Shown: one piece after another, positions 21,047-32,011 of the stretch | Numbering within the stretch: position 1 is the first letter of the stretch | How the letters are laid out: the number at the start of each line of letters is the position of its first letter | Assembly: GCA_014529385.2 (NCBI GenBank) | Contig: CM043968.1 | Coordinates: 126,113,018 to 126,177,017, forward strand | Direction of reading: 5' to 3' | From: Adiantum capillus-veneris | Lineage: Eukaryota > Streptophyta > Polypodiopsida > Polypodiales > Pteridaceae | DNA: 64,000 nt | Position numbers and translations under genes: made by a program | Notes under the pieces: model-generated | The model's database searches: none | What the model was told of the DNA's origin: nothing | The model's input: only the letters and a program-made list of their open reading frames with translations

Positions 21047-21721
21047 TCATTTGACTGATGTACAGCTGTGTGGTTTCATGCTTTTCTGTTGAAGCAAGAG
21101 CCTCCATTAGCAGGAACAGGAGTAGCTAACTGCTACTCCAAAACAGACACCGGTGAGGGTCATAACCTCACCGTACAGGTGCGTTTTCAACACTGTGTAT
21201 GCGCTGTAAATTGACTGTTTTTCAGCCATACGGACGCCAGAACCATTGGGAATAGTGCCCCACTGGCAAAGGACAGTTAGGGGACTGTTTGGGGCTGAAA
21301 ACAAGGGAAAACCCAGTAAATACAGCGTGCTGAATTTACTGTTTTTGGGCAAGAATCAGAGGGTTTATGCCGGTGGAAGTGAGTTCCAACAGGGGAATTG
21401 GTTTCACGCAAGTTTTGGGGCTGTTATGCTGCCGAAATTTGGCCAAATCAAGTGGTATCTAGTTGGATATAGACAAAGGATTCCGAGGACTCTACTTTGT
21501 AAATTTACCCTCTCAAAGAATAAAGAAATACCGAAAGGGGCGCCAATTTTGGGGCCTACAGGTTGTCGGCGTCTGCTCGGGGCATTCTAGCTTCCGAGCC
21601 GTGTGTGTATTCAAGTGTTAATTCCCGTGGCAGGTTCTCTTTGCAAAGTGCTCTGTGTGTGTATCTAAAGTAAAGAATTTCGGGTGAGAGCCAACGCCTA
21701 CCACCCCACGGGCCAGTTTCA
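21047..21721 (+). repeat. Element E LTR, right half
   Basis: Continues 15427 after removal of element C: joined, it parallels CCCCAC...GGGCTTCTCATT of the element A LTR near 5850. It includes AATAAAGAAATACCGAAAGG at about 21520 and ends in CA before AGTAG. Confidence 0.88.
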
Positions 21722-21726
21722 AGTAG

Positions 21727-22923
21727 ACCCAGGTGGCGGGTGCCTGTCCTTGCATTAACAATGTCGTCCACCATGTAAGCGCATTGTCTTTCAAGAAAGT
21801 GTCAGCTTTCCTGACCTTAGAGCCTTCTGTAAAATTGCCTCCTACATAAGCTATATCAAACTGCTGGAGGAAAGTAACAGCCTTTGCCTTATCTTCGAAG
21901 CCGCTGAAATTGCTAAACTTTACAGCTGCACCACCTTCTTTGTAAGCTTTCGGCTTTTCCAGTGCCCCCAAATTGTCATAAGGAATTGTCTGCAACATGG
22001 GCATTGTAGTAGGTCTTGGCCATTGACATTTTGCGTTATAGGTGCCATGTTTGGCTGCTATCCAAAAAAACCAGCCATGCCAAAATGACCTTGTGGGCCG
22101 TGGCACCCCAAACTGGCCCTGGTTGCTCTGAAAGCCTTGCTGCATGCCGATGCTACCATACATGGGGTTTGGTATCATGCCTTGCATACCCCCAAACACG
22201 TACGGCTGGCTTCCAGGTGCATAACCAACCATACTCTGGAACACAGATCCACCCTCGAAATACCCAGGTTGTACCATGGGTGGTGGAAAAACTGGATGCA
22301 TTGCCTGCATAGTAACAGGGGACTCTCTTTTTCGGGCTTCCCGTCCCACCCTCTTTTTTACACTAAAAATCCATTTGAGCCCCGTCCCGGAATGCGTCCC
22401 TTCTGACTATGATTGCCTGTTAACCAGTTCCCTGTCCATTCAAGACAACATGCGGGCTCTGAAAGGTGGCACGCTTAACTGGCATAGCCTGTGAAATAGG
22501 CATCCTAACCACCTGTTCAAGGACGGGAGGAACCTGTTTTGGAGCCCCCGACTCTGCAACATGCAAGTGCTCCCTATCCTGCTGGGACGCATGAAGTCCT
22601 GGGGCTTGAGCCTGAACAAGCTCTGTTCGCCGTGTAGGTTGCCTATTTTGTTGTGGCACTGGTGGCGCTTGCAAGAACTCCATAAACCTTGGGTTCTGCA
22701 CCAGTTGTGAAAACATATTCACCGCGGCAACTAACCAAGTCTTGAACGCATCATCCTCAAGTTGCCCAGCCATAAAGCCCTGTATTGGAGGAACATTCAC
22801 ATTGGGAAGAGGTACTGACAGAGGTGGTCGTGAACTCTCGCCAACCTCAAACACCATAGGAATTTCCTGCCTGTCCTACGGAGAGGAACCCTCTTCCATA
22901 ATGCCTTTCCCTTTGTCGGCCAT
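21727..22923 (-). pseudogene. Element D gag N-terminal half
   Basis: The start ATG is at 22921-22923 (MADKGKGIMEEGSSP), aligned with element A MAEKRDQVPEEGSSS. A TAG stop interrupts at 22876-22878 and a frameshift occurs near 22430. A Met/Gly/Gln-rich linker (NPMYGSIGMQQGFQ) precedes the capsid core (FLQQFDIAYVGGNF, ALTWWTTLLMQGQAPATWVY). The reading ends at the AGTAG duplication and continues at 14410 beyond E. Confidence 0.87.
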
Positions 22924-23001
22924 TGTGTAATCCCGCATTTGCGTACTCTGTGTCTTTACCTAAACAACCAAGGCTCACTTCTTGAGGAAAAAGTGATTTA
23001 T

Positions 23002-23019
23002 GTCCCGGTAACGGAACCA
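23002..23019 (-). other. Element D primer-binding site
   Basis: Minus strand TGGTTCCGTTACCGGGAC directly after the LTR end TTTCA. It is similar to the element A site and best resembles a tRNA-Asp complement, with mismatches. Confidence 0.65.
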
Positions 23020-24468
23020 TGAAACCGGCCCGTAGGGCGGTAGACTTTTCCTTTCACCCGAAAATCTTTACTCTAGAGACACACCAAGAGTACTTTGAAA
23101 AGGTAATCTGTGACGAGAATTAACACTTAAAGCGCACACACGCCTCGGAAGCTAGAATGCTCCGAGCAGACGCTGACAACCTGTAGGCCCCAAAATCGGC
23201 GCCCCTTTCGGTATTTCTTTATACTTTAAGAGGGTAAATTACAAGAAGGTTCCTGGGAATTGTTTACATGTAACCAGCTAGATACCACCTGTTTTGGCGA
23301 AATTTAGGCAACAGAACAACCCCAAAACTTGCCCGAAACCAATTCCCCTACAAGAACTCACTTCCACTGACATTAACCCTCTAATTTCTGCCGAAAACAG
23401 TAAATTCAGCACGCTGGATTTATTGGTTTTTGCCTTGTTTTCAGCCCTAAACAGTCCCTGAACTATCCTCTACTAATAGTGGGGCACTGTTCCCAATGGT
23501 TTTGGCATCCGTATGGCTAAAAAACAGCCCAAATTCAGCGCATAACTCACACTGAAAACGCTCATGTACGGTGAGGTTATCACCCTCCCCGGTGCCTGCT
23601 ATTGGAGCAACGGTTAGCTACTTCTGTTCCTGCTCAGAGAGGCTCTTGCCTCAGCAAAAACGCATAAGACCTCACAACTGTACATGAGTCAAATGAAGAG
23701 CCCTCTTGTGGAGCATCACATTACTGCACGTAGGGGAGAGAGAGAGCAGTGTAAGGTATGCAGGACATGACTTCTTGCACTACACTGTACATGAGAGGGA
23801 AAGCTTGCAATCAATAGCTCTTAACCTGTGACAAGAGCTTGCAAATGAGCCCTCCCAACTAGAAATCGAGCGCCCCTTTTGCTGCAAGAGGAAAGTGCAC
23901 CAAAATGTGCCACTTGGCACATTTACACACACTTTCCCTTCGGGCTTGCCGCTTAAAAATCTCCCAACTGGTTGCCCAGTTGACTTTGCAATAGAGTTCT
24001 AAAATGTTCCCCTTGTCATTCCGGAGGTAATGACGCGAACAGATTTTATGGTCCAAAATAGCAGTTTCCTAAATTTTAGGAGATGCTTCCGTTGGACTCC
24101 CACTAGTCATCTGATCATCTATCCCCACTGGAACCGCATCCAAAAATGCAATGTAGACCAGTTGTCGGGTACTTTCCTTTAGTGACTCCACCTTTGCATT
24201 GTGCCTTTATTGGGTTCACTTCCTAGTATCCACCAACTTGCTAAGTGCGACGGGGAGACCTACATGATCTTGAACTGAGCCTAGACATCCTCTTACTATA
24301 CGAGTTCCAGTGCCAACCAACTTCCTGTCTGCGGTTGAAACTACCATTCACATTGGCCATACAATGTCCGACCATTTGCAACTTCAAGAAGTGGGTCTCA
24401 AAAATTAAACAAAAATCATTGGAAAGAAACCAACAACTAAGGTTAGCAGTTGCCACGTCCTCGTGAAA
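23020..24468 (-). repeat. Element D 5' LTR
   Basis: About 1.45 kb, minus orientation, reverse-complement related to E. The outer border is where similarity to TGTCACGAGG ends (CCTCGTGA at 24459-24466). The inner border is TGAAACC at 23020, next to the primer site. Confidence 0.85.
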
Positions 24469-25430
24469 ACCAACCACTTAATATTCCTTATTGGATGAGA
24501 TACTTCTGGGAAGTCAATGACCCAGGATATCAAGAGTTTTGATCTGGAATGAGACTACTTATTAGATGAGATTCTTTTGGGAAGCCAACGACCCAAAAAA
24601 TCAAGAGCTCCGATTTGGAATGAGAAAGCTGATAGTCCCTCATAATGTCCCTCGGAATGAAACTCGGAAAATTTTGAGCTAACTTGAGTTGTTTTGCAGA
24701 TATGTTGTAATCACGTATAATTACTTTCTTTCAAGAAGGAGGGATGTCACAAATTGCTGACGTGTCAAGCTACTGAAGAACGGAGCCGACTTGCAGATCT
24801 CGGTCGAGGGGCCTAAACCCTAACAAGCAGAAGTAGTAGAAGAAGAAGCAGAAGAAGTTCCCACCTACTTATGGGACCCCATCCAATGGGGCCCAAGTGA
24901 CATAAAGGCATTAAAATAAAACTGGACCCAGCACACACACACAAGCTAATTTGCGAGCTGATGACGTGGCAGTTGTTGTACAGATTTCCGGACTTTACGC
25001 TAACTGCTAACATGGCAAATTGTACGGATTTTTAGATTTTACACTGGCTTGCTAACATGGCAGATTTACGGATTTCCACATTTCACGCTGGCTGCTGACG
25101 TCGCACAGCTGTACGGATTCCTGATTTTGCGCTTGCAGCTTTTGGACCGATTGCTTTTGAGTTTGAATACTTTTATTGTAATTACTTTTCAAGGCTAAGG
25201 GCCTTTAAATATGTGTAGAGGGCTCATTCTCTGGCACGCTTAGATGAAAAGTTGCAGAGCGCGAGTACCGGCATTGTACTGAGTTCGAGTAATATAAAGA
25301 GATACCGAAAGGAGCACCAAGACTTGGGGCAGTACTTTCTGGGGTGGAATTCCGCCACTCCGTGTCGCGTTGCTCTCTCTCTCTCTCTTTCAGTTCAGTT
25401 GTTATTGAAGTGCTAAAACTTTGGAAACTC
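24469..25430 (+). mobile_element. Element G: 3' remnant of an older gypsy element (3' tail plus LTR)
   Basis: 24469-24744 is non-coding internal tail, ending in the purine tract AAGAAGGAGGGA. An LTR starts at 24745 (TGTCACAAATTGC). Near 25290 it has ATAAAGAGATACCGAAAGGA, a diverged form of the block in the A, D and E LTRs. The LTR end is not certain; I place it near 25430 after the CT-rich stretch. Gag and pol are missing, because element D lies where they would be. Confidence 0.65.
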
Positions 25431-25871
25431 TGCCATCACCTCCATTAAAATCTATTTCCCAAGGTATGCATATCTCAAAACACTTTCAAAACTAATCACA
25501 AAAAGTTTAATGCACAAAATATATCATACACACTATCGCATAAAAAATGACTTGGCTTGTGAGCTGTGCTAACACAGCTACACATGGAAAAGGCAAGGAG
25601 TGCATCTCCACAAGAAAAGACTCTAAAAGGTATTCCTGCTAAAAAGCTGGCTTCTTTGCCTTTTCTCATTCATATGATGTTCGTTTTTTACATGCATGCA
25701 TTAAGGTTCTGCTTTATATTGCACAGAGTAACTAGCTAGCACCACCAATAGAGACAATACATTTGCATGAAGACCCACAAAAAGAAATTCTATCAAGAGT
25801 ACAAGCAACGACCACACATCCATATTAAATCACCCAAACTCTGCAAACTCTACTCAGAAATATAAAGACAC
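25431..25871. other. Start of intron 2 of the CPEP-like gene
   Basis: AT-rich sequence with no reading frame or exon matching the family. It lies between the exon 2 donor and element G. I see nothing else in it. Confidence 0.5.
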
Positions 25872-26831
25872 CTGATCTTCCAGAAGGATTCCTGCAAAAC
25901 CTGCTTTAATATAGCCCTTCACAGTCCTTTTGACATTTAATGCATTCCCATAACCATTGTCTCCATCACCGATAACAGGAATGGAAACAGCAGATGTGAT
26001 AAGGGTACCCTGATCCACCATCTCTCCATAAGAGATTAAGCCGGTGTCAGGGAGAGCCAAGCGGGAAGCTGCAACTGCAAATCCTGTAAAATCACCGACT
26101 TATCTTCAATCCTACGCAAATTCTCCTCAAAAGCACACGTTGTTGAACACTTTCTCATGACCTACTAGGAAAAAGATTTGTAAAAGAGGCCGTCACATAG
26201 GTTTTAATAAGTGCCTTGATGCATTAAATAATCAACAGAAGTGAGGAAAGTGTTTATGTGAAAATGACAACAACCTAACTGTATGCAGAGCAACGTTGAA
26301 GAAACTATTGATAAAAAGGATGATGCAAGATGCATACTAGGCAATCTCACTGAAAAATGAAAATCACACAAGAACATAAGAACATAACCCAACATTAGGA
26401 ATGACAAAACCACGCCAAGGCTCAAATATCAAACACCAAGCTCAAACATTCATAAGCATAATTTTACCACCCATGAAGGTGAAGGTAAACCCTGCATCTT
26501 CCACCAGCTTGGCACTGAGTGCATCGTGGCAGGCAGGCCCCTGGTGCAATCCTGGAGAAGCTAAGATGCGCCGAAGTGTAGAAGCAGGAGATTCTGTTGT
26601 TGTACTGCAGTTCACAAGAAGTGAAGAAGCTCTCTTCTTGCTAAGCTTAACCTGCAAGCTCCTGCTGCTCTTGACAAATGGATGTGACAACACTAATGAG
26701 CATCGTAAAGCCCCGAAGGACTTCTGATAATCGATCCTGTTTAATACAGACGGACTGTGGAGGTCTGCTGATGTGGGCTTGCCGGTGATGCTACCCCCCA
26801 TTGCCAGCATAATTGCGTTTGTTGTAGCCAT
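25872..26831 (-). CDS. Plastid isocitrate lyase/PEP mutase family protein (CPEP phosphorylmutase-like), exons 1 and 2 only
   Basis: Plant members of this family are usually annotated carboxyvinyl-carboxyphosphonate phosphorylmutase; their plant substrate is not established. Exon 1 is 26468-26831 (ATG at 26829-26831). It has a Ser/Lys-rich transit-peptide-like start, then LRRILASPGLHQGPACHDAL. Exon 2 is 25872-26083, with LPDTGLISYGEMVDQG and the metal-site loop VIGDGDNGYGN, ending ILLEDQ. The intron (26084-26467, 384 bp) has a GTAAAA donor and TTTTACAG acceptor and joins phase 1 exactly. The second donor is GTGTCT at 25871. The two exons give 192 whole codons with no stop, so the part seen looks intact. 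The next exon (normally with the KxCGH active-site region) is not between 25430 and 25871. Either it lies beyond the transposon nest, left of the window, or the gene is truncated. Confidence 0.85.
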
Positions 26832-27096
26832 CGCTCCTCTCTAATGATGCGCTGGTCACTGCTCTAGCTCGAATATGCCGACATGCAAAGGACAGACAAA
26901 ATGGTTGCTCGTGTGGCACCAAGGTGAATTGTCCACTCGCCACATAAGCGTTTGTATCCGTGCGTGCGCGCGCGCGCGCTAGAGAGAGGGAGAAGCGGGA
27001 CGACCCCAATGCTAAGTAAAACTAGTGAAAATTTGACGAGGCCTGCCCCATTGATGTTGGGTGCTCCACATAGGCTCATGATGTGCTTACCGCACC

Positions 27097-27108
27097 ATAT
27101 ATAATCTC
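27097..27108 (-). promoter_or_regulatory. Possible TATA box of the CPEP-like gene
   Basis: Minus strand reads ATTATATATGG about 270 bp upstream of the ATG. It would give a 5' UTR of about 240 bp. Position and composition fit a plant TATA box, but there is no other support. Confidence 0.3.
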
Positions 27109-27511
27109 TATGCATAATGTGCAGTAGCATCAGACAATAATTCAATGTTAGGATTTGAAGGGCTCCTTATGTATTGGTTCATCAAGGCACTGACTGACTG
27201 TGCTTGGGGCTTTATGTACATTCTTTTTGGTGTTAATACAACACTTCTACTCACTATTGTATGGCCAAAACAAAAAAAAAAAAGATTTGAAGGGCTTCAT
27301 TTTCTTCCAAAAGACAGGCAATGGAGTTCAATATCCATCTACACTTGCAAGAATTTTGTTGGAGCCTTTGCTCTCGCAACCTACTTCAAGGGCCATTACC
27401 ACTCTCCACTTGCCACCAACACCTGTTCAGTATGTTATTAATACGTACAAATTTGGTGGAGGCTTCGGCGAAGATTGTGCTAAAAATAGCCCATTGGTAT
27501 TTTCAACAAAT

Positions 27512-27512
<1 letters not shown>

Positions 27513-27556
<44 letters not shown>
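27513..27556. repeat. CT microsatellite
   Basis: Uninterrupted CT dinucleotides, about 44 bp. Confidence 0.95.
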
Positions 27557-27557
<1 letters not shown>

Positions 27558-27732
27558 AATCCGCTGAAGCTCATAGGGCAGTGCTATGATTTAATTTCCA
27601 CCTGGTATTTTTGACTCATGACTTGAGATAGCATCAATGCCATGATACATGTAGTCAAAGTGTACCAAAAAGTTCAACCTTGTCTGTAGGTTTGCAATCG
27701 TATCGAGCTGTTCTTGCTCTGTGCTACCCGTG

Positions 27733-27736
<4 letters not shown>

Positions 27737-27792
<56 letters not shown>
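27737..27792. repeat. CT microsatellite
   Basis: Uninterrupted CT dinucleotides, about 56 bp. Confidence 0.95.
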
Positions 27793-27795
<3 letters not shown>

Positions 27796-28074
27796 CCCAA
27801 ACATCACAACCTAAAAACGCATAGTGTTGGTGACATGGGTACCATCCAACACTTTAGGTTGCTACCATAGTCAATTGACGCACTTCAGGATGCTGCTATC
27901 ATCCATGTGTTCACTACGCGATCTGCAATATGAGGTCCAATAAGACCTACAACCCATGCATAGACATGAGGTGGCATCGGGCTAGCAAATGTACAGCTAG
28001 GTGTGCATGTACTCAAGGTCTCATGAAGCCATTATTACATGAGATTTTTCTCACTACAAATTATAATGGCCCTT

Positions 28075-28087
28075 TCACATCCCCCCG

Positions 28088-28154
<67 letters not shown>

Positions 28155-28204
28155 AAGATGGTCGTTTCACATCGCCCCGCTCCTCTTCCTCCCTCCCTCC
28201 CTCC

Positions 28205-28237
<33 letters not shown>

Positions 28238-28262
28238 AGACACACACACAAAGATGGTTGTT
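28075..28262. repeat. Tandemly duplicated compound CT/CA microsatellite
   Basis: Two units of about 90 bp share the frame TTTCACATC, CCCCGCTCCTC, (CT)n, (CA)n, AAAGATGGT. The dinucleotide runs differ in length between units. Reading frames across it are repeat artefacts. Confidence 0.85.
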
Positions 28263-29021
28263 GGTAGCACCACGCAGCTCACAATTTGAAAGTGCTCCAA
28301 AAAACTTAGAATTATAGTCTTGTAAAACCTACAACTAGAAAAGTAAGTAGATTTTTCTATATTGTCTTGATTCAAAAAAGTAAAAAACATAGGTTAATTA
28401 AGTTCTTCCCAAATGTTGTGGTTCAACAAACCTAACACTCTTAACTATGCACTTAACATTTCCAAAAGAGTTTGAAAGCTCCACAAGTTGACTTTACATA
28501 GTTTCATAAATTCTCAAAGAGTTACAATGCTTATTGTAAATGAAGTATTATTTGCTTAGTTATATAAATGTTATGTCAATAGTGCAACTTTGGGAAATAG
28601 AATTTGAAATGACATGATGTCTTTCTTTTCAAGAATATCAAGGCTTTCTTGATGGACACATGTCAAATAATTAGAAAATGAATGACCTTCACCAATCTGG
28701 ATACTAAGGTCTTTAGTAGGCCAACTAGTCTTGCTTGGTTGCATTGCTATAGAATAGAGTATAACAAGATATATGCAGATTGACATCAAGCATCTAGCAC
28801 TGAAGTAAACAAGTGCAAAGTGCATTGGTGAATTTTTAAAAAAGAATTGCATATATGATGATTGATTACCTCTATAGTTGTATGTAAAATGGTCCAATTT
28901 CACAACATTAGCAAACTTTTAAAAAGGAATTGCATATGTATTTATTGCTCAAAATCAAGCGTAGTCAATTTTCTCTTATTTCTCATAGAACCTGAGAGAG
29001 AAGAAGAAGAAGAGAGAGAGA

Positions 29022-29224
29022 TGTTAGGTTTAATGGCCACGTGGCCCGCCGCCCATCACTAACTGTTACTAACCCTAAATGTACAACTATACACTTGTGT
29101 GAGCCACTAACATTAAGTACAATGTGTATTGTGCCTTAATGCATAAGATAGAGAAGAAAGAAAGGGGGCACACAATACGTGTTGGCTCTCCCCCTTCAAC
29201 CTGTGTGTGTGACTATGGTGGTGA

Positions 29225-29269
<45 letters not shown>

Positions 29270-29310
29270 TGTGTTCCTCTTTCCCTGTGCTCTCGGCTCC
29301 TCCTCTTCAT
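29022..29310 (+). repeat. Copia copy 1 5' LTR with TG microsatellite
   Basis: Starts TGTTAGGTTTAATGG and is about 290 bp, with a (TG)n run at about 29228-29267. It matches 39769-40021 (copy 2 3' LTR) over most of its length. Confidence 0.85.
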
Positions 29311-29311
29311 C

Positions 29312-29323
29312 TAGTATCAGAGC
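29312..29323 (+). other. Copia copy 1 primer-binding site
   Basis: TAGTATCAGAGC, one mismatch from the iMet-type TGGTATCAGAGC. Confidence 0.8.
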
Positions 29324-29833
29324 AATTTCATTTCCAAAATCGTTTCCGCGCGCGTGCGCATTGCAAAGAGGATTTCGATTTTGGCATTGGTAAATTCAGC
29401 TTTTTGAGAGCGTTTCCACCAGGTGTCTTGGCGTTTTACCCCCTTTCAGAGCCATTCGAGCGATCAGAAACCTCATTCGAGCTACGTACCAGGAGTTGAA
29501 GTGGGCGAACATCTTATCACAATTTCACTTCCAGATTGTCCATGTGCAGGGGTAGAGGAATGTGGTGGGTCAAATATGGAGATACCTTTGTTGCTACAGA
29601 TAGCTGGAGCATCCCTTACGGTCTCACAAATCCTGTGCACTAAACATTCAACACTAGAAATCGACCAAACAAGGAGCCAATTTTTACTTCCTTGTGTCCA
29701 CCTCCACTGCACTCTTTCATGCTTTGTGAGTGACATACTTGGTCATTTTGTCTCGTATTTTGGTTGACATAGTCCCAAATACAAAGGAGACTCTGCCAAA
29801 ATTTTCCCAGAATCTTTTGGTAGTCTTGCCACC
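29324..29833 (+). other. Copia copy 1 leader with a captured gypsy RNase H fragment
   Basis: Non-coding leader. About 29497-29567 reads WANILSQFHFQIVHVQG followed by a stop and RNVV. It matches element A at 3215-3285 (WANILSMFHFQIVHVQG). The rest shows no feature. Confidence 0.75.
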
Positions 29834-30745
29834 ATGTCTACTAGCAAAGACCGTGACATTCATGACATAAACAAATTTGATGGCACTAATTTTCAACTTT
29901 GGAAGAACCAAGTGCATGACATGCTTGTCCAAAAGAAGCAAAAGTTGCCTATTACCTATGCGGCTAGAACTAAAGATATACACATGACTCAGTTTCAGTG
30001 GGAGGAGCTTGATGAGCTATACAGGTCTATGATTAGACTGCACCTTGGAGAATCGGTGTACTTTTCAGTGTTAGAATGTGAGACTACTCATGCTTTATTA
30101 TGCGACACTTACGAAAAGGATACGGCTAGCAATCAGGTTTTCCTTATGCGAATACTTTTCAACCTTCGTATGAAGGAGTCAACTAGCATTGCAAGCCATA
30201 TCAATGATTTTGATTCTCTTTTTGCTCAGATTCGTGCAGAACGCATGACCATTGATGATGAGATGAAAGCAATTTTTTTGCTTTTGTTCGTTGCACCCTC
30301 TTGGGATATCTTTTGCACGGTTGTTCGTAACTCTGCTCCTAATGGTACGCTAAAGCACGATGATGTTACTAGTGCTCTTTTGTCAGAGGAGATGCATCGA
30401 AAGACCATGACTAGCTCGCATCATGGCGAAGCTCATTATGTGCAAAGGGATGATAAGCAATGTAAGGGCCGTTCTTCGCAACATGAGTCCAAGAAAGAGG
30501 TCAATAGAGATGCATCAAAGGGTAGATCAAAATCTCGTGGTCACCGCAATGTTCAATGCCATTATTGTGATAATTTTGGTCACATAAAGAAGGATTGTTA
30601 TGCTTGGAAGCGTGACAAAGAGAAGGGTAAAGATAAAGGCAAAGATTATGATGATAAAGAGGAGAAACCAAATAGTTCGGTTAAGATTGAAGAACTGAAC
30701 ATGCGCATGATGACAGTGATGTCTTTTATGATGCACAAGAAACTC
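29834..30745 (+). pseudogene. Copia copy 1 gag
   Basis: ATG 29834 (MSTSKDRDIHDINKFDGTNF) begins the UBN2-type copia gag (LWKNQVHDML, FLMRILFNLRMKESTSIASH). The CCHC knuckle CHYCDNFGHIKKDC is at 30557-30598, with a Lys-rich tail. The frame is open through gag, then shifts near 30720-30745 where the protease reading begins. This is the best preserved part of the element. Confidence 0.9.
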
Positions 30746-31173
30746 TATCTTTGCAGAGTTCTATGCCAGCTGAACTCCTTGTTAGTGGTGACATATCCCA
30801 TACATGGATCCTTGATTCGGGTGCTTCGTTGCATGTCACACCTCATAGGCATTGGTTTACTACATACAAGAAAACCATTGGCTCTATTACACTTGGTGAA
30901 AGTTACTCTTGTGGCATTGTCGGCATAGGTGATATCGCCATGGTTATGGCAAATGGGGTGAAGTTTATCATCCATAATGTGTGTCATGTTCCAGCCTTGA
31001 CACGTGATCTAATTTCAGTTGGACGTCTTGATGACTTGGGTTACAAAGTCACATTTCATCAACAATTTTGGCATGTTGCGAAGGGTCATCTTATTATAGC
31101 CCATGGTTCTAAATTTGGTTCACTTTATCCTCTTTATGTATCTGATAAAAACAATGTTCTTTCTGTAACCTAG
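30746..31173 (+). pseudogene. Copia copy 1 protease
   Basis: Shows the retropepsin motif WILDSGASLHVT with DSGA at 30813-30824, and the downstream HVPALTRDLISVGRLDD typical of copia proteases. It lies in a different frame from gag and stops at 31171-31173, shortly before the integrase zinc finger. Confidence 0.88.
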
Positions 31174-31189
31174 CTGCCAAACCGTTGCT

Positions 31190-32011
31190 TTGTGGCATAG
31201 CCGGTTAGGACATATGTCAAAGAAAAAAATGGAGACACTCTCTCGTTTGGGCTACTCGTCATCTTTTTCATTTTCTGATTTTCCCTTTTGTGAGCACTGT
31301 CAATATGGAAAGCAAACACGGACACATCGTACACATTCTTTTGACAAAGAAAGAAAACCCTTAGAGCTTGTGCACAATAATTTATGTTGGCCTGTGCCTT
31401 TTAAATCCCATGGTGGTGCATCCTATTATGTTACATTCATTAACGATTCAACATGGCATTTCTGGGTTTATGCCATGAAGTCTAAAGATGAGACATTTTC
31501 TTCCTTCAAGAAGTTCTTATCTAGTGTTGAAACTTAGTTTGAACATAAGTTGAAAGCTTTGCGCTCAGACAATGGTGGAGAGTATGTCTGCACATAGTTT
31601 ACAGACTTCTGTTCAAGTAGGGGAATTAAGAGTGAATTTACAGCTCCTTATACCCTTGCACAAAATGGTGTTGTGGAACGAATGAATAGGACCATCCAAG
31701 AGTGGATTATGTCTATGCTATCATAGGCTAATTTACCGCAAGCGTTTTTGGTTGAAGCATTATACACAGCCATGTACTTGATCAATAGATCACCACATGC
31801 TTCATTACAGTTTTGTGTACCTTTGGAGTTATGGTTAGGACATAAATTGTCTTATGAAAAACTCCGCACATTTGGCTGTGAAGCTTATGCACATGTACCC
31901 AAGGAATTGCGTGCTGAGCTAGATCCTAAGTCTAAGAAATGCATCTTCATTGGCTATGGTGTAGATGGTCAATTTGGCTATCGTTTATGGGATCCAAAAT
32001 TCGATCAATGA
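31190..32011 (+). pseudogene. Copia copy 1 integrase
   Basis: The HHCC finger is WHSRLGHMS with CEHCQYGK. The first catalytic Asp, normally in an HTD/HSD-L context, is replaced by Asn (VHNNLC). The second Asp (LRSDNGGEY) and the Glu (NGVVERMNRT) remain. In-frame TAG stops lie at about 31535, 31598 and 31724. The C-terminus (FGCEAYAHVPKELR, CIFIGYGVDGQFGYRLW) ends at a stop near 32010, beyond which the reading shifts frame. Confidence 0.88.

Larger units (their letters stand above)
14406..21726 (+). mobile_element. Element E: solo LTR of a gypsy element, TSD AGTAG, split by element C
   Basis: Left half is 14411-15432 (starts TGTCACGAGG), right half 21047-21721 (ends CCAGTTTCA), total about 1.7 kb. 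AGTAG flanks it at 14406-14410 and 21722-21726. It is in plus orientation inside minus-strand gag of element D, with no internal region, so it is a solo LTR left by LTR-LTR recombination. Sequence is close to element D LTR and recognisably related to the element A LTR (GGAAGCATCTCCTAAAATTT, ACCGAAAGGGGCGCCAA). Confidence 0.9.
6640..24468 (-). mobile_element. Element D: host Ty3/gypsy element, split by five later insertions
   Basis: Read on the minus strand from the right: LTR, primer site, gag start, [E+C], gag end, [MITE], protease, RT, [B], RNase H, [A]. Each break is supported because the coding sequence on the two sides joins at the same residue once the insert and one target-duplication copy are removed. 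The clearest example is gag, TWVY at 21727 joining FKQMFTSAWL at 14410. D belongs to the same broad family as A (gag, pol and LTR tails resemble A). It carries many stops and frameshifts. Its 3' part and 3' LTR lie left of the window. Confidence 0.88.
27109..29021. other. Upstream region with compound microsatellites
   Basis: No gene is seen. CT runs lie at about 27513-27556 and 27737-27792. Two copies of a compound block (TCACATC-CCCCGCTCCTC, CT run, CA run, AAAGATGGT) lie at about 28075-28165 and 28166-28262. The remainder (28290-29000) is AT-rich. It ends in a GA-rich stretch (28994-29021) into which copia copy 1 is inserted. Confidence 0.6.

Noticed and set aside
27145-27441. 98-codon plus-strand ORF upstream of the CPEP-like gene
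   Set aside because: No motif; runs through simple repeat and an A-rich stretch.
28061-28390. ORFs across the compound microsatellite
   Set aside because: Products are Leu/Ser, Arg/Glu or Thr/His dipeptide runs from CT, GA and CA repeats.
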